64,000 nucleotides of DNA from the NCBI GenBank assembly GCA_018894105.1, contig CM032129.1:26491468-26555467 (forward strand), in the 5' to 3' direction. A model generated the notes under the pieces. The model searched no databases and was not told the origin of the DNA. It saw only the letters and a list, made by a program, of their open reading frames with translations. Origin of the DNA: Jacaranda mimosifolia (taxonomy: Eukaryota > Streptophyta > Magnoliopsida > Lamiales > Bignoniaceae). A program made the translations under genes and the position numbers. This document shows, in pieces, positions 35,729-48,795 of this stretch. Within the stretch, counting starts at the first letter, position 1. The number at the start of each line of letters is the position of its first letter.

Positions 35729-38404
35729 TATAGCACCCCATTCAAGATACCCCTAAACTGAGATGCCACTCTAATTCAAACTTAATTCATAACCCACAAG
35801 ATGACCGATAGTCCTATAATTTTTTTTTCAAAATTCTTCAAATACAGCAACATGCTTCAACTTAATAGACTTCAATAAAAGTACTATATACACGCCATAA
35901 ATAGACCCATAACATTCAACATAATATATACATGCTATAAGTCTTTGATTCATAACAAAGATATTTTCAAATTCCTAGCTATTAGTTTGGGAATTATTAC
36001 CGTCGGCTTGAACGGCCCGGGATTATCTCAATCGGACTAGTTCGGGAGGAATTGTTCGTCTCAACCGAATCAATTCAGGAGGAATTATCGTTGGCTCATT
36101 TAGCCCTGACAATAGCCCGATCTAGACCAAGAAACTACATTGTCCTTATTGCTCCATGAACAGATTACAAACAGTCAGGATATAATTATAGTAAAGCATG
36201 CCCAAATAACATACGCAATCCAATAGATCATAATAGGATATGATTATCAGATTCATCTTATTCCGACCAGACTAAATTTACCTAAGCGTGACAGCTTAGT
36301 ACCTGACAGATTGCTGATGCCCAAGGAATAGCACCTGGCTCATCACTGATACCCAAGGAATAACCCCTAGGGGTACTGCGATTCCAAGCATTCCTCTAAG
36401 ATCGGCACTCGGCCAACATATCTCCTTACATATATCAAACATCAACAAACATATTTCCAACAGGGCGAATTAGTAACGTGTAGGATAGATTCAGACAAAT
36501 TAACAAGGCCAGATGTATGACAAGCAGAATGAATTCAGACCAATCGATATTAAGCAAGACAACATGAGTTCTTGGAGCCAGAACAAACATGCTAATTCTT
36601 ATTAGAATGAAACCAAGGAAACAAACCCTCACAGGGGTATACGGATCAGTTCATAGACAACAAATCAAAATTCGAATAAATCTCAGAATCCAAGAATTAA
36701 GATTCAGTTACAAAACATGAAAAAGTTTAACCCACATAAGGGGGTACCACAAACAACGGATAGGTATAATCAAGTGCCAGATTGGTAGACCCTCACAAAG
36801 GTTTATGATATAATAAACAAATAACAATCAAGAGTTCAAATAATAACGAAATTCAATAATCGAGAATCAATTATTTCCCAGAACAAGAACAACTTAACCC
36901 GCATAGAGGTATACAACAAATAACGAACAGGCTTATACAATTCAATTACCAAAGCGGTTAGACCCTCACCTTAATAGCCTCAGTAATGCTATCACCGCCT
37001 ACTGGCCTGCGGGACTTAGTTCTTCGTCACCTATACAAAAGAGCGGTTCATTGTCAAAATCCTCATTCAATCCTATAATTACAATTATGAATAAAAGTCT
37101 AAATTCGATAATCACTAGGTTAATATGGTAGTTCAGGTTGCATTCGATATCATTGTTACATAACATGCTAAATGTGCCGGTAACAAAATATATACCGGGA
37201 TATCACTCTACTCTCGACAAGGAATATAATTAGGTCTTTAATTACATAATTAACCTTGTAATGTTACACAAAATCGATTAATAATAGTTTGTCCAACATA
37301 ATAAGCCAATTTGTCACTTAGGTCACAAATTCACAAAATTAGGGTTTAATCACTTAATTAACTCAATTATCCCAAAGTAATCATTTAATAGTATAAATTT
37401 GGGCCTACTAATGCATACAGTCACACATCATGGTCCATATATCCAAAACCCGTATCAAATCCTTTTATCTCTTGACATAGTACAAGAATGATCAAGCATT
37501 AACAATACAAGGTCAAATCTCAATTTTCGATCTTTACCCAAGATGTCTCAACTGAAACTTCAAAATCACAAACCAATATCATCAGCAAGATCGCTATGTC
37601 GAGGAAAGAAAACTACCTCAATGCCGCTGCCGTCCGACTACCGCCGACAGCTGGAACTTGTCAACACCACCACTGGACACGTCTCAAGACCACGAACACA
37701 ACACCCAAAATAATTTTTGCATTCGTCACTGATAAGCTACTTAATTGGAGCTCTGATCAAACTGCACCACCTCTCGCCGTCACCGAAGGTCAAAACCCAG
37801 GACCAAGTATACCACTCTGATCCTTTATCTAAACCTCACCAAACCCACATCTCAAACCTAAACTTTGCCACTGTACCATCGTGTTCCACCACTCACCATC
37901 GAGACTTAATTTTGGCCCTCAATTTTTCGGTGGTCCTTCGGTTAAAACAGGTTGCATGAGGTGTCAAAGGATTCCTAAAGAGGTAGGGAAGACAACGATT
38001 GGCTTAGTTTTCTTTTTTAGGCTGTTGCTGGCGGAGTTCGCCGGAGAGGAAGATGGTGGGTTTTGGGTATTTGAATGAATGTTCCAGAAATTAAAAATTG
38101 GCCCCCAAAACTTCGTCCAGCCTTCAATTGAATCATCCAGAAATTATCCATCTTCAATTCGATCCCTCGACTTCGTTAGTGCCTAGCATTCACCCCGTTG
38201 ACCTAAAACATTTCCACTATGACCCTCAAAGCTTTAAGATGTTATTCAATCAAGTTTTCCTCAAATTGCAATCTAACCCCAAAACATTCAAAATTCTTAC
38301 AATTAAGTCCTTCTCATATACATTTTGAACCCCAAAATTTGTCTAACTAATATTTTAATTTCTAAATCCTTATTTTCTAAAATACCAAATTTAGGGGTGT
38401 TACA
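35729..38404 (-). repeat. 5' LTR of the Tekay-type element (2676 bp)
   Basis: It starts TATAGCACCCC on the plus strand (decayed from TGT) and ends GGGGTGTTACA followed by CAAAT. It is collinear with 31297-34281 apart from one deletion of about 255 bp and many substitutions, so the insertion is not recent. Confidence 0.9.
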
Positions 38405-38409
38405 CAAAT
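38405..38409. repeat. Target-site duplication, right (CAAAT)
   Basis: CAAAT directly follows the LTR terminus TGTTACA and equals 31292-31296. Confidence 0.85.
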
Positions 38410-38669
38410 GACATCAGATACTGATTTTCTTTTTATAATTTAAAATCATACATTGGAAAAAAATTGAAATAGTGTCAATTAAATCATTTTGTATGGAACC
38501 CTCATTAGAAAACACTTCACTTGGAAGATAGCTGAAATGAACAAAACAAAACCTTTCTAATTTTTCAGACTGGCGCACTTTGCAAGATTATATGAAGCCT
38601 TTTAACCAAATCTTGTTACCCAATTATGAGCTATTTTCTTAAAAATATCCACTCAAATTAAATTAAATC

Positions 38670-38941
38670 ATTCTAAGTTAGTGGGCATGCTCAAAGGATT
38701 CTTTAAAGATGGCCTAAATGGCAGCTTTACGAAATTCCTAGATTTAAAAATATTCTGGCTCACAATCTGGCTAAGTGGGCATTTCAAAGAAATTGGAATG
38801 GCTTTATCTCCCAACTCTTTTTCTATTTCAATTGTAATTGGAGTTTTTGTAGGCCTTACTATGTCTGTTTCTTTTTACGACTTTGTTAATTTGATTAATG
38901 ATGAATGGAATTCTATTCACCAATATATATATATATATTAG
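38670..38941 (+). pseudogene. LINE 3' end fragment with RNase H-like tail
   Basis: A decayed frame contains AHNLAKWAFQ followed by NWNGFIS, the end of the RNase H region of plant LINEs. The following GATGAATGGAATTCTATTCACC then (TA)n is the usual LINE 3' end with a simple-sequence tail. It is 5'-truncated. Confidence 0.65.
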
Positions 38942-39486
38942 CTTAGAGCATTGTAGTCCTACCGTAGCTCTTTTGATTTCTTTTTCCCGAGTACATGTTT
39001 CTTACTGTATAATAACTTTTGTTTTTTTTCAAGTGAAATGACATTTTGCTGCTTTGAAAGAAGTAATATGTCTTTCACAGTGAAATGTCATTCACTGCCA
39101 ACTCTCTCTCTCCCTCCCTTAATTTTTTAGTCGATTAAGTGATATAACCTTAAATGTTTGGTCATTTCACTAGGCATTGTTGTAGTCGCCATTTTTGCAA
39201 CTTTGACTTTTAGTTTCTTTATTTAAATTATGTCATTCATTAATTCTCCCCCACCCACTACCACCTGTTCTTGTCCAGAAGGTATTCCTCTTCTTCTTTT
39301 ACTTCCGTTCAACCATACATATTTATTTCACACACATTTATTACTTATTACTAAATAATAAATACATTCTTAATTTTTGTAATGTTATTTAATCTTAGCA
39401 TTTTTCATGCAAAAATTATTTAATGTTTATATTTTTTTATTTATGGATGAATACTAATCAAGCAATACAGACAATCTATATTTTTT

Positions 39487-41880
39487 GGGTTAGTTACATC
39501 TAGTTCCTCTCTAAGATTGCTAAACAACAAATGCCACACTCATTCTTTGAAAATTATACTTAGATCCCTTTCAATGTTTATAAAATTGCAAAACTCTCCC
39601 AACCATCAAGTTTCCTTTAACAAAAAGTGTTAAGTATCTGTTATGACCCCAATTTTATCTGACAAAGAAAAAAGAGAAAATGAATAAAAAAACTAATTTT
39701 TATAAAGATGAAAATAACCATGTATAACTCCAAATCTCACTCTAACAACATCAATTAATTTACATTCTAAACCCCAGCTCGACCAATCCTCCAAGCACCT
39801 GCCTCCCCCCTAACACACTAACTAGTAGTAGATCTCCATTAATGCAAAATCCACCTACATATCAAAATCCAAAAGTAATCAAAAGACATTAAACCAACCA
39901 TAGATCCATCCGAATGCATACAGCTTCTGCCCTCACATTCCAAAAAGGAAAACCCATACAACTCTTCAAACACTCTCTTATTCAAGAGCTCTCTGTTGAA
40001 GATGAAAATTTTGCTCTATAGGGTGGTCGATCTCCCAATCTAGCTGTTGGAACCTGACCTGTTAATGGTTACACCATCATCTCGTAAGCGATCATTGGAC
40101 TTGATCTGGATTTGGACTCAAAATGCAGTTCCAACCTAAACAACCTTTTGGGACTGGAATTTCTCACTATCTTTGGGGACTCAGATTTCTCACCCATGAG
40201 GACATTTTCTGCTCACCTAAAGGCATCGTCGCCATGATTAGGTAATATAGTACCTCATATGTTAAGAGTTTTGGGTCTTATCAAATAAGAGTGAAGTTTT
40301 CTCTATGCAGTAGGGATGCTTTATGGAGTGATTTGAGTACAAGAATATGTTATTATGGATGAATTAGGATGGATTTTAGTAGAGTTAGATGATTATTCTT
40401 AGCTTTAAAGAAAATTGATAGTGGCATTTCATACTTTATGCCTGGAATTTTAGTTTATTTATTCTTTTGTTTGTGGCAATTTATGTTGGACTTTGTTTGT
40501 TTTCTATTGATATTAAACAAAAAGAAGAGGAAGCCTTTGTGAAAGACAACATAATGAATAGTATTATGCTGTGAAGTAATTCTTGTAACTTTATTATGTA
40601 ACATGGATAATACGTATGTATGTCAAATACAAGGTAAAGTAATCCACTTAGGCCCATTTTGCATGAGTTTTGAATCGGGTAAATTATTTGTTTGTATTTG
40701 AAAAAAACCAAGGGTAGTGTTTTTGCTCCAAATAGAATTTAATGATATTTTGGTATCTTTAACTCATTATGATAAGTGATTACTATGATAGTGATAAGGG
40801 CAATGAATTGGTACCAATAAGTATGCTTTATATGGAAGCAACTTGTTGAGTTTAACATTTAATGTCTGTGCCATACTTTAATAGTAGTTTTCTTATTGTT
40901 TTTGGGTAAATTTGTTTTTCTTTTTGTTTGTTTTGAAAAGAAAGCACTCAAAATGGAGGTTAGGATGCGGGACACCATCATTGTGAGTTTCTTTCTCAAA
41001 TGAATGACAACACAATTCTTGGTGTATTGTTCAATATAAGAAAGAAGAGAAATTCTTTGTGTATTGTTCAATATAAGAAAGAAGAGAAAGAATACAACTC
41101 AATCCAACCACAAAAACAACAGGCTTAGGGCATCTCCATCCCGACGTATTCAAAGTTCTAAGGTTGTAGATGGACCATCACAGCTGCTCAAAGTTCTCAA
41201 CTAGTTCCTGCACCAAGAATCTTATCTATAGTTGGTAAATGTTGTTGTTGTTGTACATGTTAGTTATTGTTGGAAACAATGACTTTGGAATGTCTGGATA
41301 CTTTTGTGGTAATTTTGTGAGTATAAATGGAGGAAATATTTGTTTTGGTTGGTTGATGTTAGTGTTAGATCACTAGTTTTTACACATACATACCGAGATG
41401 CATTATTTTTATACAAGTGTACTGTGAATGATTTCTACAATCTTGAAACACAATGTGTTTTGTACAATTCTAGTTGGGAAATATAAGAGGAAGGAAACTG
41501 CATTTAATTTGTGCAGCTATGATGTTTGAATAATGTTCTTTTGGCAAAGAAATTTTTTACCTTCAAGGCAGAATATGTTTTGGGAATAAAAGCAAAAACC
41601 ATCTTTAATTATAAAATTTACCAATATCAACCCTTGTAGTTCAATAGATTTTTAAAGGACACCTCCGGTACAATGAAAAAATAGGGTTGTACAGGAAGCG
41701 CATAATAGAAAATTTAAAAAATATAAATGCTGACATCATTAGTTTTTGGATGAAAACCTAACGGTAAGGAGGTTTCTGTAACTTTATAAACATCCAAAGG
41801 AGTCTGAATATAGTTTTGAAAGAATAAGGAGGATATTTATAGTTTAGCAATCTTAGAGGGGAGCCAAATGTAATTAACCC
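39487..41880. mobile_element. 2.4-kb non-autonomous DNA transposon with long terminal inverted repeats
   Basis: The left end GGGTTAGTTACATCTAG and the right end, reverse complement GGGTTAATTACATTTGG, continue matching for well over 100 bp (both contain CTCTAAGATTGCTAAAC and GATGTTTATAAA-type words). ATTTTTT flanks both sides, consistent with a target duplication but low-complexity. The interior has no transposase. A short exon-like stretch near 41130-41230 looks like captured sequence but was not identified. The superfamily is probably Mutator-like by end type, but unproven. Confidence 0.75.
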
Positions 41881-43487
41881 ATTTTTTTTTACTTGTAATA
41901 GTATGTGCTTCATTTGCTTTATTCCTTCTTTTTTGAAAGGAATAAACAATTGTATCAAAAGGGAGACCTTGAAATCCCAAGGTCATGCCCCAACTTCTCC
42001 TTGATCTCCCCAAACATGAAGAATATGTGCCCTTTAGGTAATTATGAAATTTTGTTCCACCCATTCCTAAACATTTTTTCCACTGAAGTGGCATGCTCTA
42101 GTTGATGCTATCAACAATTGTTTTTTTTTTTTTCAACTTTTGTTACTATGTCCTTGATGACAACTTTTTCTTTTGGTTTTAAGGGGGTGAAGCTTTTTGG
42201 TCTTGATGAGTTTATTTGGTTATATTCTGTTAAATATTTTAGTTGGTGTGTTTGTATGGGCAACTAGTTTATTTGGTTTTATTCTATTAACGTTAGTTGA
42301 ATTATATTACTTATTATTTTATTACAATACTATTCTAATATTTATGAAAATCTGTTAATATTAAAATATATGTAGGGAATAAAATATTTCAACTGTTAGG
42401 AACTTCACAAGGTACGTCTCTTTTTTTGGTGAAGAAAGATTACCCGATCCAGGGTCAATGTACTCAACACTTACGATTCTCTTAAGGCCTCCCCTTAGTC
42501 TCAACAATTGTGGTTGTCTTCTTCTACTTCTCTGCCTCCAGTAATTAAGTATGTAAATTCATAAACATTTTTTTCTTGCTTTCTTTCTTTTCCACAACTC
42601 TATTGTGTATTTGTATTTTTTTCTTATGGATGTTTTATTCAAGTACTTGCTTTCTTTCAAGACTGTGTAAATTAGTCTTATTAGGCATAAATAGAAATTT
42701 TGATTATTAACTTACATATTGTTGTGGAGTTTAAACTATATGTGATTAGATTATTTTTAGAGTTTAATACATTTGATAAAATTCTTCAAAGCATCCTAAT
42801 TTATGATTCAATACCATATTTGGGACCAATACGTATGAAAGAGAAGGAGAATATGTCATTTCAAAAAATGCTGAATGAAATTTATATATGGAGAAAGAAG
42901 GAGAATATGTGATTTCAAGAAAACGTTGAATGATATATATGGAGAAACAAGGTTGCTCAAAAAACAATGAATGATATCTATATGTCTAATGAAGTTGAAA
43001 AACACAAAATCACTCTGAAGGAGATTGAAATATCAAATTCCACACTGCATCCAATTTTAAAAAAAATCCCAAAAGTTCTAAACAATTATTTTCGAAGAAA
43101 AGAAATAGCATGTTTAAATTAGAGATTTCATCAATAATTGATCAGAGTTCATAAATTTCAAAATATAACTACCTATATGAAGTTGCTGGAAGATCCAATT
43201 TACATTATATCCAACCTACTTTGGCTCGATTTACGTGTCAATAGTCAAGTGTCTACGCACGTGCTAAGTACAAGCCTAGCATCACAAATACAAGAACTCA
43301 TTTGTTTCACACTAAAAAAATAGACTATTAATGTGGTCGCTTAATGCTTCCTCGCTTTATTTTTGAATTTGTCTACTCACAGAGAGTTTTCCTCACTATA
43401 TTTATCAGGAAACTCAATCATGAAATCCCTCTTGATACAAGAATAACACTCATCAAGGTATCCGAAACATTACTCGACCTATTGTTG
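41881..43487. other. AT-rich intergenic DNA with no recognised gene
   Basis: The short open frames at 41905-42105 and 42700-42912 have no family features. GAGAAAGAAGGAGAATATGT- and AATGATATATATGGAGAAA-like words repeat around 42840-42980, suggesting a small degenerate tandem array. Confidence 0.5.
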
Positions 43488-44055
43488 AAAGACTAATCTA
43501 GCTAATCCCCATACACACTAACCAACCTCACTTATGTTCTAGTAACTACAAATTTAAACAAGACATATATGTCCCTTATTTATTTGGCATAGTAAACGAG
43601 CCAATCAACAATAATGATAGCTCCCTAACTCGAGAATATGTGAATCCTCTTATCATTTGATCATCTTCGATAAACTATGAGCAACATCTTTACTCATCAC
43701 TAAAAAATTTCTATCACAAAGTTGTTCACACATACCTATGTTATGTTGTTATAGTTTCTTTCTCAAATGGAATGTTCATCAATCAGTAATCTTAATATAC
43801 AAAGTACATCCCTACATTATAACAACACCTAGGTAATAGGTACTTTTTTAAAAAAAGAAATGGTGTTGCTCATAGTTTATTACAGAGGACAATCAAATGA
43901 TAGGGAGACCACAAAACTTATTGAGTCAGAGGGTTATAGTTACTCATTAACTTGTTGACAATGCCAATTCCTCTACATCTCATTTATATTTGTAGTTACT
44001 AGCAAACACAAATGAGGTTGGTTAATATGCATGAGAATCAGCTAAACTGGCCATT
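43488..44055. repeat. Imperfect inverted repeat, arms about 210 bp, loop about 150 bp
   Basis: The left arm (43488-43700) includes ACTAACCAACCTCA and AAACTATGAGCAACA. The right arm (43850-44055) contains the same words on the other strand (TGAGGTTGGTTA, TGTTGCTCATAGTTT). Transcribed, it would fold into a long imperfect hairpin. It is most likely a MITE. Confidence 0.7.
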
Positions 44056-44410
44056 CTTCACCGAAGTATTGAAAATGGTCCATTAGGACAAAAATTATTA
44101 GTGGATGCACTTATTTACTCACAACATTTGCATTGGAATATATCACACTAGTGCATTGGTTATATTTTTGTCAACGTACTAGAGTTACTTATAAACTCTC
44201 CAATAGTCCATGAATGATTGAAAATACTCAATATGAGTAGATGAGGAACAAACCGAGCGTCCATTGAGCAATTATCATTCGCATGTTAATCTCGATTCCC
44301 ATGAGAAAGGTCTAACCTATGGGATAACAACAGATGACATACATATTTACAGAATTTAGATGAATTGAGATTATTGAACAGTGTTGCAACCAAATTCGCT
44401 TTCTCTGTTT

Positions 44411-44718
44411 AAGAATATATATTCATCAAAATTTTGTATATGTTAGTACTCCATTGCATTTTTCATTGAATATGCTTGCTTTTTCGACTATTACGTGTTT
44501 ATCAAAGGAGAAATTTCTTAATGACTTTTAAGTTGATATGTATTTTGCAGACTCCTCATTCAAGAGAACTTAGGTGAAATATAATTCAACTTAAAAATCA
44601 TTAAGAAATTTACTCTTTTTGATGAATACCTTCTAGATGTAAAAACAAGCATATTCAAATGAAAATTACACTAGAACAGTTATATGTGCACGTAATTTGG
44701 ATGAATGTATATTCTTGA
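44411..44718. repeat. Inverted repeat, arms about 135 bp, loop about 30 bp
   Basis: The left arm runs AAGAATATATATTCATC ... GAATATGCTTGCTTTT ... AAATTTCTTAATGACTTTTA. The right arm contains the reverse complements (TAAAAATCATTAAGAAATTT, AAAACAAGCATATTC, GATGAATGTATATTCTT). The inner about 60 bp pair nearly perfectly. A single-transcript hairpin of this quality could feed small-RNA processing. Confidence 0.7.
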
Positions 44719-46952
44719 ACAATACTACAAAAAAATTTGGATTAATGAAGATTCTTGAATGGAGAAAAAATAGCCACATCTCTAACAATATATCGCTAAA
44801 AACATGCTTATAAAGATATAATTTTTTTAATTATAGTACATCCCCACTCGCACAAGCATCAGGCAACACGCGTGTGCATATAGATAAGTGAAATATTGGG
44901 AAAAGATATATAATCCATGGAAAATGTGATTAGACTAAAAAAGGAATGGCAATGAAAGACAAAACAAATGTGATTGATGAAAATGATGAGAAATTATCGA
45001 TAATTTAAAAATAGCTAACTAAAAATATTAGATAAAACCAATAGGGTCCTAAAAATAGCCTTGTAATGTGAACTTCAAAGAAAGATATTAAATATATAAA
45101 GTTACTTTTAGTATATTCTCTAGATGATCCAATTCGCAAAAACCACGATTGGGAATTGTTTTAGCGAATTTCTCTTAGGAAAAGGCAAAGTAGAATCAAT
45201 GACTTAAGAGCATCTCCTTAGGGCTTCACATTTGCTTTTGAACTAGAGCTATGCAAAGACTGAAATAGCTCCTCATGGAAGGTAGAGTGATGAGACTAAT
45301 CAAAGGATTTATATTAGGATTAGGATAATTTTGGAATTTAAATTATTTTTACTTTATGGAAAGATACGAATAATGGAAATTGGATTATCATATTGATTGT
45401 TTACTTTAATAGGTGATAATATTGAGATAATTTTGATTGCTGATAACATTCACTTTGTAGTTGGAAATATTATATGTAAAATTCTTTCCACAACCCAACA
45501 AGTGAATAAAAATATTGAACCAATGTGATTAGCATCATGGCTATAAAATATTTAAATCAGCAACACCATAATGTAATTACTTAGTAACACAAGATATTTG
45601 TTAGGATAAAATGCCTCATCCGATCTAATACTACAAAGTAGACTAGGCTTTCAGAGTGTGCATATCCTTTTCCACAATGTAATAGTTTTGTAAGTACAAA
45701 GTAATAAGCCAAATTTATAAATCCGTCAGCTTGAGAGATTATATCGTTTAAAGTGCAAATGTTGCTCTCCATATGACTATCTAAAACAATAATGTGTGTG
45801 CATGCAATTATAGTAAAATTAGAGAGCAACTGCAATGTTACTAATATTATTATAAATAAGTAGCAACATCACTTTTCGAAATATATCTAGCAACTTTATG
45901 ACAAGTATAATTTTATTATTTTCAACCGATCAACTAAGGTAATAAGTACTAAATAATTTTTCTATGAAATAATTGAAAATATTATTTAAATAATTTTATA
46001 ACATAATTCTAAAGAAAATACAAACATGATAGTTCTTAATTAAGACTAATATTTTTTACATTCATAAGAATTTATAAATTTTTCAATTCTTTATTGAACT
46101 TGTTATCATAATAATTATTACAGAATTAATTTCAAAATCATTTTTTAATACTTTAATTAATTTTCTTTTTATTTTTGTCCATCACCTTTCCCATCCTAGC
46201 CACGCCATGGCCAGTATTTAAATAAAATTTTGATAAATAATAGGATAACATTTTAATAAAATACAAAAAGGATTTGAAAGTTAATTAATGTTTTGGTTTT
46301 AAAATAATTGAGAAATAAACAAAAATAAATTAAGTAAAATTATTCATTTTCATTTGATGCTAACTTTTCAATTGAAATTATTTGCTAATAAAAGTTTTTG
46401 AAAAGGAACATACTTGTCTTCAATTAACATAATATTCATAATCTAACTTAACTAATGTTAGAACATTTAAATATATCAAAACGATACGAACTTGTTATAC
46501 ATACAAATTTTAGAAAAAATAATTGGTACCATAACTTCAATAGTTACAACTGCATAATTTAATTTAAGATAATTCCTAAGAAAGAACAAACTTTTTTTTC
46601 CTAACTAAGTGCAATTTCACAAATATAATTTCACAAGTATTACAATATTTTAGTAAACAATTGCAAAAGATATAAGCTTACAAGCTACAGATTTAAAGGG
46701 CTCAAGACACATTTTTCACCAAATTTATCTATGTATACAATTCTACTCTATAATGAGAAGAATTATTGAATGTCACTTAAATTTTTTGAATAGACCTATT
46801 TTAAATTTATCTAAACCCATTTTGAACCAAGATATAAGTTGAATTATGGGTTAAAATAAGTTGGTTGGAAATTGATTGGATTGAAGTGGGTTGCGTTCGC
46901 CCGTAAGCTTACTGATTTAATCATTGAGAAAATGAATTTAAAATATAATAAT

Positions 46953-46984
<32 letters not shown>

Positions 46985-47412
46985 ATCAATCAATCGATTT
47001 TAGCCAATCTTGCCCCTTCTAAATCCAGGTCTAAAGTTTTGGGGCATAACCAGACACAACTAAATTGGTTAGGCTGCCACCAATAGAGTCGACCAATGAA
47101 AAGTGCATTTTGAATTATGTATTCTATTTCCTATTACATTTTCTATTCCAATTTGTTGTATTTATACCAATAGTATCTGATTCTCAATCAATTATTTTTA
47201 TAAGAAAATATTTAATACATATGTCATATATTCACGAAATGAAATAAGAGTGAAATAAAGAATGGAATAGAGAATTTAAATCACGAAAAGTGGAATGCAA
47301 AAATAGCAAACACAAAACCCATCTCACCAACACCCTTGACTTTGCCTCATGCTTAATTTAACGAGATTTTGGGTATTCACATAGGAAAGTAGCTTTGGAG
47401 TAGAGACGAGGT
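44719..47412. other. AT-rich intergenic DNA with no recognised gene
   Basis: Nothing coding could be supported. A CTTTCCCATCCTAGCCACGCCATGGCC block at about 46187-46213 resembles one at about 58640-58670, so both are parts of a dispersed repeat. Confidence 0.5.
46947..46985. repeat. (AAC)n microsatellite
   Basis: About 11-12 CAA units following (ATA)n. Confidence 0.9.
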
Positions 47413-48128
47413 GTAGGGCTGTAAATGGATATTTAAAAATTCATTTACCGTTCGTTTTTATATCTGTTTATACAAAAGTTATCCACATTCATTTAAAGCA
47501 GATATTATCTGTATTCGATTAGTAGATACCTGATTATAAATAGATATGAATATGGTAAATGTGTATCCGATCCATTTAATATCCACTCCAAATATATATT
47601 TATTAAATAATATCTTCTTTATATTTTTCAACAAAAATCTAATAATTTATATATGTAAATATATAAATTATAATTGAAGAATTGGGAAGAAAAAAGAATA
47701 AATTTAAAAAATTATTGTAATATGGAGAAAAAAATTGAAGAATAAAGTTAATCAACATAATTATTGTTGGTTGACTTTATAATTAATACACTTAAATGTC
47801 ATTATTAATATTAATTAGTACTAATAATCAATTATAAAGTCAATTATTAATTAAAAATTATACTATTTGTTTGATTGCTTTCTTTTTAATGAAATTGTAT
47901 AGTTTCTTCTATTAACTAAAATATGTATTTGTTATAGGTTCATAAATTCACGAATTTGGATATTCGTAAATAGATATCTAAATAATCATCATCGAATATA
48001 AATATCAAAAAAATAATTTGAATACGAATAAGTTTAATCAAAGATGAATGGATTTGAATAATTATAATCGAATACGAATATATCCAAATTCGATCGATGT
48101 TCGACGATATGAATTTGGATATCAATTT
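47413..48128. mobile_element. Left part of an older TIR/MITE-like element split by the Tat-type retrotransposon
   Basis: It begins AGGGCTGTAAATGGATATTT and is rich in GAATATGGATA / TCGAATACGAATA words. The continuation after the retrotransposon (58378-58490) ends with TTTAATATCCATATACACTC, roughly the inverse of the start. The host word ATATCAATTT/TTTAAATATCC is rejoined when the retrotransposon is removed. No coding sequence. Confidence 0.5.
48122..48128. repeat. Probable target-site duplication, left (TCAATTT)
   Basis: TCAATTT lies immediately before the LTR start TGATATAGGG, and the same seven bases follow the other LTR at 58378-58384. A 5-bp duplication is usual for Gypsy elements, so part of the match may be chance. 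Confidence 0.6.
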
Positions 48129-48794
48129 TGATATAGGGTCAGCCCATTAGGCTCACTAAAGCTATTTGGCCCAACAAGCCCAAGACTATTGCACAACCAT
48201 TGGGGTTGAGGTGCTGAATCTTTAGTCGACCCTTGAGGTCGAGATGTTCGACCTCAGTGTCAACTTTAGCACCAGAGAGGCCCTAAGAGTCAGTAGTTGT
48301 GGCTCTCACCACCCATCGTATCTGCATTTAATGCGGTCCAACTGACAGTGTGTCCATATTAATTAATGTGACAACGCATCACCTCCGCCATTAATGCTGT
48401 CACCTCCACATTAATGATTGTAAGGATCCCTTTTTCAGTTGACGCGCTCCCTAGATAGGTTGAAAAGAGCTATCTTATCCCTACTGGTGGGGTCCATGTG
48501 TGAAATATGTAGAAGGGTATAACGATCTTTTTACCTCAACATGAATACTATAAATGCTCCCTCTTGTAGGAACTAAGGTAAAAAATATACATTCATTAAG
48601 TTGTTACTCTGCTCAACCAAATTTCAGGTCTATTTACTGACTTTAGCATTGGAGGGTCTTAGCTGAGGACCCTCTCGGCTAGCCTAATGTTTGTTCCTTG
48701 GCTGTAGTTTCCACCCTATGTTCCCAACCATCTTTTAGGTCGAGATAATACTCTGGTTGAGGTCTGAAGACTCATCGTATAGAGAATAACATCA
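48129..48794 (+). repeat. 5' LTR of the Tat-type element (666 bp)
   Basis: It starts TGATATAGGGTC and ends GAATAACATCA. It is 66 bp longer than the 3' LTR because it retains a segment between TAAGGATCC (48421) and GGGGTCCATG (48490) that is missing there. ACTATAAATGCTCCC at about 48548-48562 fits a TATA box/transcription start region. Confidence 0.92.
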
Positions 48795-48795
48795 T

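Larger units (their letters stand above)
31297..38404 (-). mobile_element. Ty3/Gypsy LTR retrotransposon, Tekay/Del type, internally deleted
   Basis: Two direct LTRs begin, on the minus strand, TGTAACACCCC and end GGGTGC(C/T)A(C/T)A, the classical Tekay-type termini. The element lies on the minus strand: the primer-binding site is next to the right LTR and the polypurine tract next to the left LTR. It is flanked by CAAAT on both sides. Only 1447 bp of internal sequence remains, holding gag and the start of protease. Reverse transcriptase, RNase H, integrase and chromodomain are missing. It cannot move unaided. Confidence 0.9.
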
